Positions 40,226 to 50,765 are shown, counted from the first letter of the stretch. The stretch: 64,000 nt of DNA from Gemmatimonadaceae bacterium (GCA_022843265.1 JALHNZ010000009.1:1-64000), one strand, 5' to 3'. Notes: generated by a model from the sequence alone, not told the origin. A program made the numbers and translations.

Positions 40226-41505
40226 TGGCACGCTCGTCCGCGCGTGATGAGCTCGGCGGCGCGTTCGATGACGACGTGCTGTTTGACGCGTCGTCGAACA
40301 CCGCGTTCGTTGACATGACGCCTGGCGCCTCTCCGGAATCCCCACTCGCCGTGCACGATCTCACGTCGGCGGCAAAAGACCTCGTCGAGGGCGCATTTCC
40401 GCCGCTGTGGGTGCGCGGTGAAGTGAGTGATTTCAAGGCGCATCGCAACGGTCATTGGTACTTCGCCTTGCGTGACGCACAGGCGCAGGTACGCTGCGTG
40501 GTCTGGTCGTCGCAAGCAAAGCGTTTGCCTGCGCCGCCAGATGACGGCATGCAAGTGGTTGCACTGGGACAGATGACGGTGTGGCCCGTGCGTGGTGATC
40601 TGCAGTTCTCCGTGCGCTTGCTCGAGGCGGATGGTGAAGGTCTGTGGCGCAAGGCGCTTGAGCGTACCCGTCTTCGTCTCGAAGCCGACGGCCTGCTCGA
40701 CCCGTCGCGCAAGCGTGCACTGCCTGCGGCACCGCGTACTATCGCCGTCATCACCAGCGCCGATGGTGCGGCGCTCCATGACATCATCACGGTGGCGCGC
40801 CGTCGGTCACCAGCGGTGAACATCGTGGTGGTCCCGGCGAAGGTGCAGGGTGAAGGCGCGCCGGAATCATTGGTGGCCGCACTTGATCGCGTCGCGCGGT
40901 GGGCGGATTGTGACGTGCTGATCATCGGGCGCGGCGGCGGTTCGCGTGAAGATCTGTGGGCCTTCAACGACGAGCGTGTGGCGCGCGCACTCGCACAGTG
41001 TCCGGTACCAACGATTTCGGCGGTGGGCCACGAAACCGATATCTCGATCTGCGATCTGGTGGCGGATCTTCGCGCCGCGACGCCGAGTGCGGCCGCCGAA
41101 GCCGCTGTCCCGTCGATTACCGAGCAGCGGGCCCGCCTGCGCGCGCTGGGACGACAGCTCGCGGCCACGGCGCAGCGTCGGCAGCAGCGCGTGACAGCCC
41201 GACTGGAGACTACCCAGCGGCGGATGGTGACTGCAGCCCAACGCGTGACGGAGCGCCGTCAGTCGCGGTTATCCAACGGCGCGGCTCGGCTGGAGTCGCT
41301 GAGCCCGTTGGCCACCCTGGCACGCGGATTTGCGGTAGCGCGCACGGCTGAGGGCGCTACCTTGTCGGAGGTAGGCGCGTTTGCGGCAGGGCAGCGCTTC
41401 GAACTGTGGATGCGCGACGGCGTGGTTGACGCTGAAGCCATCGGCACTCGTGCGCGTCCGGGCGCATCCGGGAATGGGTCGGCATCTGGGGAGGATAGCG
41501 CGTGA
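40225..41505 (+). CDS. xseA: exodeoxyribonuclease VII large subunit
   Basis: LWVRGEVSDFKAHRNGHWYFALRDAQAQVRCVVW, VLIIGRGGGSREDLWAFNDERVARAL, PTISAVGHETDISICDLVADLRAATPSAAAE. Confidence 0.96.
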   Translation: MARSSARDELGGAFDDDVLFDASSNTAFVDMTPGASPESPLAVHDLTSAAKDLVEGAFPPLWVRGEVSDFKAHRNGHWYFALRDAQAQVRCVVWSSQAKRLPAPPDDGMQVVALGQMTVWPVRGDLQFSVRLLEADGEGLWRKALERTRLRLEADGLLDPSRKRALPAAPRTIAVITSADGAALHDIITVARRRSPAVNIVVVPAKVQGEGAPESLVAALDRVARWADCDVLIIGRGGGSREDLWAFNDERVARALAQCPVPTISAVGHETDISICDLVADLRAATPSAAAEAAVPSITEQRARLRALGRQLAATAQRRQQRVTARLETTQRRMVTAAQRVTERRQSRLSNGAARLESLSPLATLARGFAVARTAEGATLSEVGAFAAGQRFELWMRDGVVDAEAIGTRARPGASGNGSASGEDSA

Positions 41506-41714
41506 GTTACGAAGAAGATGTTGGACGGTTAGAGGCGATTGTGCGCGATCTTGAGCGCGATGATCTCGATCTTGATCGCGCGCTGCGACTCTTCGAGGAA
41601 GGGATTGCGCGGCTGCGGACCGCGTCCGCTGCGCTTGCCGAAGCCAATGGTCGCGTGCAGGAGCTGGTCATGGCCGCAGACGGGACTTTTGCGCTTGAAC
41701 CACGTGACAACTGA
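41502..41714 (+). CDS. xseB: exodeoxyribonuclease VII small subunit
   Basis: YEEDVGRLEAIVRDLERDDLDLDRALRLFEEGIARLR. Confidence 0.92.
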   Translation: MSYEEDVGRLEAIVRDLERDDLDLDRALRLFEEGIARLRTASAALAEANGRVQELVMAADGTFALEPRDN

Positions 41715-42648
41715 CGCCCCCGCGCGGCCGCCTGTGCGGCCCAGTATGCCCACGCCAATGCCGTCCGCGAACCGATTCATTGGCGACCGTCTGGCTGTGC
41801 AGCGTTCACTCGACGCATTCTGTGCTCGCTGGCTGACAAGCGTCGCGCCACTCACGGCGGAAGCGATCCGATACGCGCTCCTCGGCGAGGGCAAACGCCT
41901 GCGGGCGATCCTGTTGCTTGAAGCCAGCCGCGCGTGTGGCGGACCGAGCAATGCGTTCGACCTCGCCGCCGCCGTTGAAGTGGTGCATGCCTACTCGCTG
42001 GTGCACGATGATCTGCCGTGCATGGACGACGATGACGTGCGACGTGGTCGCCCGACCGTGCACCGGGTGTATGGTGTGTCGGTAGCCACAGCGGCTGGGC
42101 TGGCAATGGTGCCGTTGGCCGCCAAGTGCGCGTACCGTTCTGCGCGTGAGCTTGGACTGAGCGAAAGCGAGTCCGGAGAAGTGGTGCGTACGCTCATGGT
42201 GGCGTCTGGCGGCGGCGGCATGATTGGCGGCCAGCTGCTCGATCTGGAAGCTGAGGGTGTCGCGCTGTCGCTCGACGCGATGGAGCGCGTGCATCGACTC
42301 AAGACGGGTGCGCTCATTGCCGCCTCTGTTACGCTCGGCGCGCAGGCCGCACGGGCCAGTGCGCAGCGACGGCAGGCGTTGGCGCACTACGGCGCGGCGA
42401 TCGGACTGGCGTTTCAGATTGCGGATGATGTGCTCGATGTCACCGCCACGACCGACGAACTCGGCAAAACCGCCGGCCGCGATCTCGCACTTGCCAAGAG
42501 CACCTACCCGGCGCTGCTGGGTGTGGAGGGAGCTATTGAGCGGGCCACCGCGTTGATAGATGAAGCTTGTTCGACACTCGCGGCGGAGGGGCTCCTGACG
42601 CCCACGCTCGAGCAGTTGGCCCGATATATCGTCGAGCGACGCAACTGA
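41704..42648 (+). CDS. ispA: polyprenyl synthetase family protein (farnesyl/geranylgeranyl diphosphate synthase)
   Basis: GEGKRLRAILLLEA, VHDDLPCMDDDDVRRGRPTVH (FARM), IADDVLDVT (SARM); GTG start near 41704. Confidence 0.9.
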   Translation: MTTDAPARPPVRPSMPTPMPSANRFIGDRLAVQRSLDAFCARWLTSVAPLTAEAIRYALLGEGKRLRAILLLEASRACGGPSNAFDLAAAVEVVHAYSLVHDDLPCMDDDDVRRGRPTVHRVYGVSVATAAGLAMVPLAAKCAYRSARELGLSESESGEVVRTLMVASGGGGMIGGQLLDLEAEGVALSLDAMERVHRLKTGALIAASVTLGAQAARASAQRRQALAHYGAAIGLAFQIADDVLDVTATTDELGKTAGRDLALAKSTYPALLGVEGAIERATALIDEACSTLAAEGLLTPTLEQLARYIVERRN

Positions 42649-42691
42649 CGGTCCTGTCCGACCATCACGCGTCTCGACCACCCTTTTCCGA

Positions 42692-44590
42692 ATGACCATG
42701 GCTCTCCTCGATCGCATCAAGTCACCAGCCGATCTGCGCTCACTCTCACGAGACGAGCTGCGTACTGTGGCGTCCGAAATGCGCGCCCGGCTGATTGATG
42801 TCTGCTCACACACGGGCGGTCACATTGGCGCGGGTTTGGGTGTTGTTGAACTCACCATCGCGCTGCACACGGTGCTCGACACACCGACCGATCAGCTCGT
42901 CTGGGATGTCGGGCATCAGGGGTATCCGCACAAACTGCTCACGGGTCGCAACGATCAACTCGAAACGCTGCGACAGGAAAATGGTTTGAGCGGTTTTCTC
43001 AAGCGCACGGAAAGTGAGTACGACACGTTTGGCGCCGGTCACGCGGCCACCGCGATTTCGGCGGCCGTCGGTATGGCGGCCGGTCGTGACATCAACGGCG
43101 AAACGTTCAAGGTTGCCGCCGTTGTGGGCGATGGGTCGCTGGGATGCGGCTTGTCGTACGAGGGACTGAACAACGCGGGCCATTCCGAGCGTGATCTGAT
43201 CGTCGTGCTGAATGACAACGAAATGTCGATCGCGCCCAATGTCGGTGCGATGCACAAATATTTGTTGTCGGTGCAGCGCAATCCGCTCTACAATCGCGTG
43301 CGCTCAAAGATTGGCGACATTGTGGATTCAGCGCCCGGCCCGCTGTCTGGCTTGAGCACACTCGTGCGCAAGTGGGAAGAGAGCATGAAGTCATTCCTCA
43401 CGCCGGGCGTGTTGTTTGAAGAACTCGGCTTCCGCTATTTCGGTCCGGTCGATGGACACGATATGGACGCGCTGATCGAAACACTGAGCGCGGTGCGTGA
43501 CTTCAAGGGACCGCGTCTCGTACATGTGATCACGCAAAAGGGCAAGGGATTTCCCGCTGGAGAGAATGGCGAAAAGTGGCATGCGCTGCCGCCCGGTCAT
43601 GATCCAAGCACGGGCAAACAGCGCGCCGTTGCAGTGGCCGGCAATCCGAACTGGACCACGGTGTTTGGCAAAGGTCTCGTCGAGCTCGGCGAAGAAAAGC
43701 AACGCCTGGCGGTCATCACCGCAGCGATGCCGAGCGGTACCGGCACCGGTGCGTTTGGGAAAACGTTTCCGTCGCGGTTCTTTGATGTAGGCATCGCCGA
43801 AGGGCACGCCGTGACCTTTGCCGCCGGCCTCGCCACGCAGAACATCAAGCCGGTCGTGGCGATTTACTCCACGTTTTTGCAGCGTGGCTACGACAACATC
43901 GTGCACGACGTCGCAATTCAGAACTTGCCCGTGACGTTCTGCATGGATCGCGCTGGCCTTGTTGGCGAAGACGGCGAAACGCACGCGGGCTTGTACGACA
44001 TTGCGTACATGCTGGCCGTGCCAGGCATGACGGTCACCGCGCCGTCAAACGGTACGGAAATGCTGGGATTGCTGCGCGCCGGCGTTGAGCATGATGGTCC
44101 GTTCTGCTTGCGGTATCCGCGTGACACGTCACCCGATGTACCGGTGGCCATGCGCGACATTGCGGCCGTGCCGTACGCGACCTGGGAAGTGCCGCGCAGG
44201 GGGCGTGAGTTTGCGATTCTTGCCGTGGGCACCATGGTGAATCAGGCCCTCGCCGCCGCCGAACGGCTGGCCGCCGACGGTCTCGACATCACGGTCGTGA
44301 ACTGCCGCTACCTCAAGCCGTACGACGAAGTCACGCTCAATGCGATTCTATCCGATCATACGCAGGTACTGACGCTCGAAGAAGGCACGGTCGTGAACGG
44401 ATTCGGTTCGTTCATGAGCGCCACGATTGGCCGGCTTGCGCCGAACGTCCGTGTGTCGGTGCACGGCGTCCCCGATCGCATCGTGTACGCGGCGTCACGC
44501 GCCCGGCAGCTGGCGCAGTGCGGACTCGATGTGCAGGGCATCATGGATCGCGTGCGCGCGCTCCACGAATCCGAAGCGATCGCCGGCTGA
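42692..44590 (+). CDS. dxs: 1-deoxy-D-xylulose-5-phosphate synthase
   Basis: THTGGHIGAGLGVVELTIALH, DVGHQGYPHKLLTGR, VVGDGSLGCGLSYEGLNNAG, KGKGFPAGE. Confidence 0.96.
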   Translation: MTMALLDRIKSPADLRSLSRDELRTVASEMRARLIDVCSHTGGHIGAGLGVVELTIALHTVLDTPTDQLVWDVGHQGYPHKLLTGRNDQLETLRQENGLSGFLKRTESEYDTFGAGHAATAISAAVGMAAGRDINGETFKVAAVVGDGSLGCGLSYEGLNNAGHSERDLIVVLNDNEMSIAPNVGAMHKYLLSVQRNPLYNRVRSKIGDIVDSAPGPLSGLSTLVRKWEESMKSFLTPGVLFEELGFRYFGPVDGHDMDALIETLSAVRDFKGPRLVHVITQKGKGFPAGENGEKWHALPPGHDPSTGKQRAVAVAGNPNWTTVFGKGLVELGEEKQRLAVITAAMPSGTGTGAFGKTFPSRFFDVGIAEGHAVTFAAGLATQNIKPVVAIYSTFLQRGYDNIVHDVAIQNLPVTFCMDRAGLVGEDGETHAGLYDIAYMLAVPGMTVTAPSNGTEMLGLLRAGVEHDGPFCLRYPRDTSPDVPVAMRDIAAVPYATWEVPRRGREFAILAVGTMVNQALAAAERLAADGLDITVVNCRYLKPYDEVTLNAILSDHTQVLTLEEGTVVNGFGSFMSATIGRLAPNVRVSVHGVPDRIVYAASRARQLAQCGLDVQGIMDRVRALHESEAIAG

Positions 44591-45465
44591 TGCGCGTCGG
44601 CGTCATTGGTCATCGTGGATACGCCGGACTTCCCGGCGTACTCGGCGCGCTACTCGATCTGGCGCCCGCGCTCGGCGTAACGCTCGCCTTTGAGGAGGAG
44701 TTGTACGAGATCGCGGAGCAGGGCGAGGCACTGGAAGGGCCAGAGACGCTTGATCTGTTGCTCACCTTAGGTGGTGACGGCACGTTGCTTCGCGGTGCGC
44801 GGTATCTCGCGGGCCGTGACATTCCGATTCTCGGCGTGAATCTCGGTCGCCTCGGCTTTCTGACATCGTGCGGCGGCGATGAGTTCGACGACGCGCTGCG
44901 TCGTTGGGCGCGTGGCGATTACATGGCCGAGCAGCGCATGACACTCGACGCGAAAGCGTTTGGCCTGAATGGTGAACCGCGCGGTCACTGGCGTTGCCTG
45001 AACGACGTGGTGCTGCACAAGGGCGGCTTCGCGCGCGTTGTGCGATTTGGAGTGCACGTGGACGGTGAGCCGATTGGTGCGCTCGGAGCCGACGGTGTGG
45101 TGATTTCTACGCCTACCGGCTCAACCGGCTACAGTCTGTCTGCGGGCGGCCCGGTAGTCGTTCCTACGGTCGAATCCATCATCGTGACTCCTGTTTCGCC
45201 GCACACCCTCGCCATGCGTCCGCTCGTCTTGCCGCCGGATGTTGAAGTCAAGTTGCAAGCGGAAGATGGGCCGGAAGGACTTTTGGTCACGGTCGACGGA
45301 CAGGTCGGTACTACATTCACGGCTGGTGAGACGTTGATCATTCGCCGAGCCTCCACTCCGGTCCGCATTGTCCGCTTCCCAGGCACCTCGTTCTTTGTCC
45401 GCCTCCGTCACAAGCTCGGCTGGGGTGGGCTCAGCGAGCGCGACGGCGTTATCGCACCGGTCTGA
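44590..45465 (+). CDS. nadK: NAD kinase
   Basis: LLTLGGDGTLLRGARYLAG, GVNLGRLGFLT, ADGVVISTPTGSTGYSLSAGGPVV; ATG at 44590. Confidence 0.94.
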   Translation: MRVGVIGHRGYAGLPGVLGALLDLAPALGVTLAFEEELYEIAEQGEALEGPETLDLLLTLGGDGTLLRGARYLAGRDIPILGVNLGRLGFLTSCGGDEFDDALRRWARGDYMAEQRMTLDAKAFGLNGEPRGHWRCLNDVVLHKGGFARVVRFGVHVDGEPIGALGADGVVISTPTGSTGYSLSAGGPVVVPTVESIIVTPVSPHTLAMRPLVLPPDVEVKLQAEDGPEGLLVTVDGQVGTTFTAGETLIIRRASTPVRIVRFPGTSFFVRLRHKLGWGGLSERDGVIAPV

Positions 45466-45478
45466 CGGCTCGGGCGGC

Positions 45479-47224
45479 GTGCTGCTCGAGCTTCGCCTTC
45501 GCAATGTGGCCGTTATTGAATCGGTCACGTTGCCGCTCACTGCGGGGCTCAACGTGCTCACCGGTGAGACGGGCGCCGGCAAGTCGCTGATCGTTGGTGC
45601 GCTGGGGTTGCTGCTGGGCGAACGCGCCGCGCCCGATCGTATTCGCGCTGGTGCCGATCGTGCGGTGGTAGAGGCCACGTTTGATGCGGGCACGCGCGCT
45701 GATCTGCGCGAGTGGCTCGACGCTCGCGGTGTTGAATCGGAAGACGACGTCTTGATTCTCAAACGCGAAGTGTCGGCAACCGGACGTTCACGTGCGTGGG
45801 TCAACGGTTCGCCTGTCACGATTGCCGTGCTACGCGAACTTGGCGCACAGCTTGTTGCGGTGCACGGTCAGCATGAGGCGCAGCAGTTGCTCGATACTGC
45901 GGCGCAGCGCGCATTGCTCGATGCCTACGCCGGCGCCGCAGGCGAAGCAGAATGTGTGGCGCAAACGCATGCACGCGTGTTGCAGGCAAAAACAGCGCTG
46001 AGCGAACTGCACAGCAAGCGCGCCAACGCGGCGCAGCGCGCTGATTACCTGCGTTTTCTTGTGCACGAAATCGATGCCGCGAATCTTCGAGACGGCGACG
46101 ACGAGCGCGTAGAAGCCGAGCATCGCCGCCTGGCAAACGCCGAGGAGCTGCGTGCGCTCGCGGCTGGGGCATCGCAGCGACTACAAGATTCCGAAGACTC
46201 GGTCACTGAACATCTCGGCGCAGTACGGCGGCAACTCGCCGCACTGCAGCGGATCGATCCTTCGCTTGAGCGACTGTCGTCCATCTTCGATGCGGCGTTC
46301 TTCGCGGCCGAAGAGTTGGCGCGCGAGTTGGTAGAATACGCCGACGGTATTGACGCTGATCCGGCCCGCCTGCGTGAACTCGATGCGCGACGAGCGGTCA
46401 TTCACCAGCTGTTGCGCAAATATGGCCCTTCGCTGCAGGACGTGTTGCTGGCGGCCAACACGGCACGCGAAGAACTCGCCCTCGTAGACGACGCAGACGC
46501 CGCGCACAACGCGCTGCAGGCTGAGCTCGCGCGGGCAGTTGCGGAACGCGCAGAAGCAGCGGCCGCGCTGTCTGACAAACGCAGCGCGGGTTCCGCTCTA
46601 CTTGCCGCGTCCGTTACGGCGTTGCTCCCGGAGCTTGGCATGACCAGTGGCACGTTCGCGGTACGCCTGACGCCACTGCCAGAGCCCGGTGCAAACGGTA
46701 TGGAATCCGTGTCGTTTGTTGCGTCATTGAATGCGGGTCTACCCGCTGGCCCACTCGACCGTGTCGCGTCTGGTGGTGAGCTGGCGCGCGTGATGCTGGC
46801 GCTCAGTACGGTGCTCGCACGTTTGCAACGCGTGCCAACCCTCGTGTTCGATGAGGTGGACGCCGGTGTTGGTGGGGCGGTGGCCTGGCAGGTCGGCGCA
46901 CTCATGCGCGGGGTGGCGGCGCATCATCAGGTGCTCGCGATTTCGCACCTCGCGCAAATCGCCGCCTGTGCACACCATCACGTGGTCGTCCGCAAGGACA
47001 CGAGCACGGCTGGAGCGGCGGGGCTGACGACCGCGGATACTCAGGTCGTGGACAACGACGAGCGTGTGTTGGAACTCGCACGCATGCTCAGCGGCGATGC
47101 GGATCGCGAGATCAGTCGCGCCCACGCGCGAGAACTGCTCGCACGTGGACAGTCGGTAGTCAGCGTTTCGGAAAGCCGCGGAAAATCCGCAACTCGAGGC
47201 GGTCGCGCGCGAGCGAAGGGATAG
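45479..47224 (+). CDS. recN: DNA repair protein RecN
   Basis: LRLRNVAVIESVTLPLTAGLNVLTGETGAGKSLIVGALGLLLGER, VHGQHEAQQLL, VFDEVDAGVGGAVAWQVG, AISHLAQIAACA. Confidence 0.95.
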   Translation: MLLELRLRNVAVIESVTLPLTAGLNVLTGETGAGKSLIVGALGLLLGERAAPDRIRAGADRAVVEATFDAGTRADLREWLDARGVESEDDVLILKREVSATGRSRAWVNGSPVTIAVLRELGAQLVAVHGQHEAQQLLDTAAQRALLDAYAGAAGEAECVAQTHARVLQAKTALSELHSKRANAAQRADYLRFLVHEIDAANLRDGDDERVEAEHRRLANAEELRALAAGASQRLQDSEDSVTEHLGAVRRQLAALQRIDPSLERLSSIFDAAFFAAEELARELVEYADGIDADPARLRELDARRAVIHQLLRKYGPSLQDVLLAANTAREELALVDDADAAHNALQAELARAVAERAEAAAALSDKRSAGSALLAASVTALLPELGMTSGTFAVRLTPLPEPGANGMESVSFVASLNAGLPAGPLDRVASGGELARVMLALSTVLARLQRVPTLVFDEVDAGVGGAVAWQVGALMRGVAAHHQVLAISHLAQIAACAHHHVVVRKDTSTAGAAGLTTADTQVVDNDERVLELARMLSGDADREISRAHARELLARGQSVVSVSESRGKSATRGGRARAKG

Positions 47225-48878
47225 GCGAGTCGCTCGCCGACAACGCGACCTCGTGCGCGAACAGCACCTCGAGGGCAAACTTGGACTTGCCGCGCGCAAA
47301 GGCGGCGAGTGTTGAGTAGGTCAATCCAATCGCACCGAACTGTGCGGAGCCGGATCCCGTCTCGAACACGTCGCCCTCTGCCGGTTCGTATCGATCCGCG
47401 CCGAACGAACGGTAGAGCCACGTGGCCGACACGCCGAACTTGTCACTCAGATTCAGACGCGGTGCCACTTCAAGATCCAGCCGCTGTCCGAGTGTGCGCG
47501 AGACCGCCTGCGGCGCACTGAGAAAGAACAGCTCTGGCAGTCCAGCACCGGGCACGCGTACGACCGCGTTGTCTGCCAGCGGCGTAGTGCTACGAACCGT
47601 GGCTGATACCCATGCACGGTTCTTCCACACCAGATCGGTCGTTGCACGCAGCAGCAGCGCATTGACACCGTCGCCCGTGGCCAGTGCAAACGCCTCGTTC
47701 GCCTGCGCGCTGCTGGCGGTACCAAAGCGCCAGCCTGCGGACCCCAATACGCGCACGCCCGAACGCTGGGTTGCCAGTCGCGCCGACTGGTCACCATTCC
47801 ACGTGTCGTAGAGCAGCACGCGTGCTTCGACATCAACGTCGCCCATGCCGGCGCGAAACGCGGAGGCCAGCGTGTCGGCGCCAACACCAAATACCGAGTC
47901 CTGCGCAATTCGCTGCAAACCATTTGTGCCGTACACAAGCACCGCGCCGTTCGGACCGATTGGTGGTAGCGTGGTGGTGGACAGGAACCTCGTGAAGCCT
48001 TCGCGAATGTCTTCAAGTGATTCCGTCACGGCATTGTGCACAGCGCCGCCTTGCACCGGCACAAGCGGCGACCCCACATTCTGATCATTGCCGTACACCG
48101 CGCCCCACGCTTCGCGAAACGAAGCGACACGTGCAGCCAGCGCCTGTGCGGCGGCAGGATCGGCGCGGATCGCGTCACACTCGGAGCCGGCAGTGGAGGC
48201 TCCACAGCTGGCAATCAAGTTGACCAGCCGCGTACGCTCGTTGCCGAGCTGCACAAAAATGCTGCTGTTCGCCGTGTAACTCGCGGGCGACAGAATGCCA
48301 GGATTTTCACCCACATTCGCGCCAGATCCGTTTCGGTTCAGCACCAGGTTGGCGTTGTGCGTGACTTCGACGTACGGCACGCGCACACCCACACTGATGC
48401 GCCGCGTAACTCCAAAATCGGCTTGCAGCGTGGTGGTGGTACGACGCACCGCGCCGCTCGCTTCGAGCGCGCCGAGCGTCAGGTCGAACGTTGGCAGGCC
48501 GGCAAGCGCGCGAATGCCGCTTTGCGCGTTCGCCAGCGCCGGCAACTGGGTCACGCCAAGCGACGGCGTAGCGAGGGCATCGAGGAGTGGAGACCGTGTG
48601 CCGTCGGCGAGCAGTCTTCGATCCCATTGATCCCAGGCGACGCCGATATTCACGCGCAGGCCGCGGGCCGGAATTGGGATCGCGTCCTCACCCAGACCGG
48701 CCACGGGCTGCGCCGACAGGCGAGGCGCCGCACTCGTCAGGAGAAGGCCTGCCAACAGGACGGTTGGTACTACCGCGAGCAAAGCCCGGGCGGAGCGAAC
48801 TTCAGGGCGTCGGGTCAGAAGAATTCGGGTTGATCGCACAGGGGCAAAACGGGCCGTGCGCCAAGTGTCCGGCATCAC
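47160..48878 (-). CDS. hypothetical exported, probable outer-membrane beta-barrel protein
   Basis: Signal peptide (ALLAVVPTVLLAGLLLTSAAPRLSAQP), alternating barrel-like sequence, near-C-terminal Phe; family not recognised. Confidence 0.65.
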   Translation of the reverse strand: MMPDTWRTARFAPVRSTRILLTRRPEVRSARALLAVVPTVLLAGLLLTSAAPRLSAQPVAGLGEDAIPIPARGLRVNIGVAWDQWDRRLLADGTRSPLLDALATPSLGVTQLPALANAQSGIRALAGLPTFDLTLGALEASGAVRRTTTTLQADFGVTRRISVGVRVPYVEVTHNANLVLNRNGSGANVGENPGILSPASYTANSSIFVQLGNERTRLVNLIASCGASTAGSECDAIRADPAAAQALAARVASFREAWGAVYGNDQNVGSPLVPVQGGAVHNAVTESLEDIREGFTRFLSTTTLPPIGPNGAVLVYGTNGLQRIAQDSVFGVGADTLASAFRAGMGDVDVEARVLLYDTWNGDQSARLATQRSGVRVLGSAGWRFGTASSAQANEAFALATGDGVNALLLRATTDLVWKNRAWVSATVRSTTPLADNAVVRVPGAGLPELFFLSAPQAVSRTLGQRLDLEVAPRLNLSDKFGVSATWLYRSFGADRYEPAEGDVFETGSGSAQFGAIGLTYSTLAAFARGKSKFALEVLFAHEVALSASDSPIPSLARDRLELRIFRGFPKR

Positions 48879-48968
48879 GGGGGCAATCGGCTAGATTAGC
48901 CCGATCGTCCAAGCCCGTCAACGCGACGGGTACGCGTGCTGATAGCGTCCTGCGTCCTCAAGGGTTCC

Positions 48969-50765
48969 GTGTCCGACTCTCCTCGCTCCATTCCGTCCGT
49001 GCCGTGGCAGACCACGGGCAATCACTGGCTGTCGCTACCGTGCATTCACCCGGCCAACGGTGCGATCTACGCGCTTGGCGTGTTGCATCGCGGGGCGCGT
49101 GCGGCCGTCGAGTTCGCGGGCGCCCGCGGCTTCGTCGAGGGCGAGGGCACCCCGCTCTTGAAGCCAGTGATTCGCGTGGATGGCGAGGTGCGCGAACTGG
49201 CGAGTGAGGGCATCGCCTGGGAACGCGCCGTTGGCTGGCTGCCCACCTTTACGTGCACGCTCGGCTCACTGCTGCTCCGCGGGACTGTATTCGCGCCGTA
49301 TGGGCGCGATGCCGATATGGCCGGTGCTGTGTACGCGATCACCATCGAGAATCGAGGCACAAACGCGCACCGTGTGGAGCTTGCACTCGAAGGAGTGCTG
49401 GGGCACCGCCAGCAGCGCGTGCGCACGCCGCGCGACTTCGACGATGCGCATCGTGTTGTGCTCGGCCACAACGAGACGATCATCCTTGAAGGGGCGGCGG
49501 TGCCTGGTATGGTGGCGGTTGCGATTGGCGCCGACGGCGAGGCCACGCGTGAAATCGGCGATGACGTGAACGGCGCTATAGCGTTCGCCGTGCGTCGGAC
49601 GCTCACTGTAGAAGCTGGGCAGTCCGTGCCGTGCGCGTTCTACCTCGCTGTCGGACCGGAACGCGACGGTGCGTGTGCCACGGTTGGTGTGTTGCGTCGG
49701 CGTGGCTGGCGCACGCTGCTCGCGGCCACGCGCGAGGCATTGCAGCAGCTGGAGCAGACGACTGGGCAGGATGCCATCGACCGACTCGTCAATCGCAACT
49801 TGCTCTTCTGCTACTTCTACGGTGTCGGACGTGGTCTCGATGACGCGCACTATTATCTCGTACGCACTCGAGCGCCCTGGCATAGTCTCGGCGCGACCGT
49901 GCGTGACTGGGAAGCGCTCATGTGGACGTTGAGCGCCGTGCAGCTGGCCGATAACGCACTCGCGCGTGAGTTGCTTGTGCGAACGTGTGAACTGCACGGG
50001 TACGCGCCGGGCCAGGGCGTGCATTATCTCGATGGTACCTTGTTTGAGCCGGGCTTCGCGATTGAAGGAGCGGCCGCGTATCCGATTGCCGTGGATCGCT
50101 ACATTCGCGCGTCTGACGATGACCAGATCGTGGAAGAGCCTGTGGTTGCCGATACGCTCTACGTGGCAAACGATGATCTGGTCGCGCGTCGTGACGAGCG
50201 GTTGCCGTTGTATTCGACCGAGGTGAGTCCGAGCGGACAGCCGGTACGGTTTCCGTTTACGCTGCACGGCAATGCTGTCGTTGCTGCAGCACTTGACGTA
50301 CTGCGTCGCACGCTCGATGAAGAGGCGGCGCGCGATGTCGAGGACCCGGCCGCAGTGCGCGCCGCCATGCAGCGCCATTTTGCACAGGATCGTGGTGGCA
50401 AAGCGCATCTTGCCGCCGCGATCGATCTGGCCGGTGGGGCGGATCAGGTTGACGATCCCGCGGCTTCTGTGTTGTGGCTTCCGCTGTACGACGCGCTCGA
50501 TCGCGATGATTCGCTGTTCCGGCGCTCCGTTCGTGCCGTGGCGCCGGACGATGGCGGACTCTTGCGTCAGATTGCGCGCTTGCTCGGGCCCGATGGCAAT
50601 ACGGTGTTGCAGTGGCTGCGTCGTGCACCGTTGGATCAGGGGATCGCCGCGTCCGTGGTGGATACTGACGGGCGTGGCGTCGCCGATGGTGGCGATGCGG
50701 CGCTCGCCGGATTGCTCGCGTCGACGGTCTGGTATGCGTCGCACGCACTCGGTTTGCACGAATGA
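48969..50765 (+). CDS. conserved hypothetical, possible (alpha/alpha)6-barrel glycosidase-like protein
   Basis: N-terminal beta-sandwich-like region then helical repeats (RDWEALMWTLSAVQLADNALARELLVRTCELHGYAPG); family assignment tentative, start uncertain (48936 or 48969). Confidence 0.5.
   Translation: MSDSPRSIPSVPWQTTGNHWLSLPCIHPANGAIYALGVLHRGARAAVEFAGARGFVEGEGTPLLKPVIRVDGEVRELASEGIAWERAVGWLPTFTCTLGSLLLRGTVFAPYGRDADMAGAVYAITIENRGTNAHRVELALEGVLGHRQQRVRTPRDFDDAHRVVLGHNETIILEGAAVPGMVAVAIGADGEATREIGDDVNGAIAFAVRRTLTVEAGQSVPCAFYLAVGPERDGACATVGVLRRRGWRTLLAATREALQQLEQTTGQDAIDRLVNRNLLFCYFYGVGRGLDDAHYYLVRTRAPWHSLGATVRDWEALMWTLSAVQLADNALARELLVRTCELHGYAPGQGVHYLDGTLFEPGFAIEGAAAYPIAVDRYIRASDDDQIVEEPVVADTLYVANDDLVARRDERLPLYSTEVSPSGQPVRFPFTLHGNAVVAAALDVLRRTLDEEAARDVEDPAAVRAAMQRHFAQDRGGKAHLAAAIDLAGGADQVDDPAASVLWLPLYDALDRDDSLFRRSVRAVAPDDGGLLRQIARLLGPDGNTVLQWLRRAPLDQGIAASVVDTDGRGVADGGDAALAGLLASTVWYASHALGLHE

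Noticed and set aside
8878-48825. Shared short string GTCGGGTCAGAAGA near nhaB (about 8879) and near the outer-membrane protein start (about 48810)
   Set aside because: Only 14 bp and in different contexts (upstream/intergenic versus coding); not distinguishable from chance without a genome-wide count.
49266-50759. 497-aa minus-strand ORF
   Set aside because: Fully antisense to the 48969-50765 CDS; composition typical of a GC-rich shadow ORF, no recognisable motifs.
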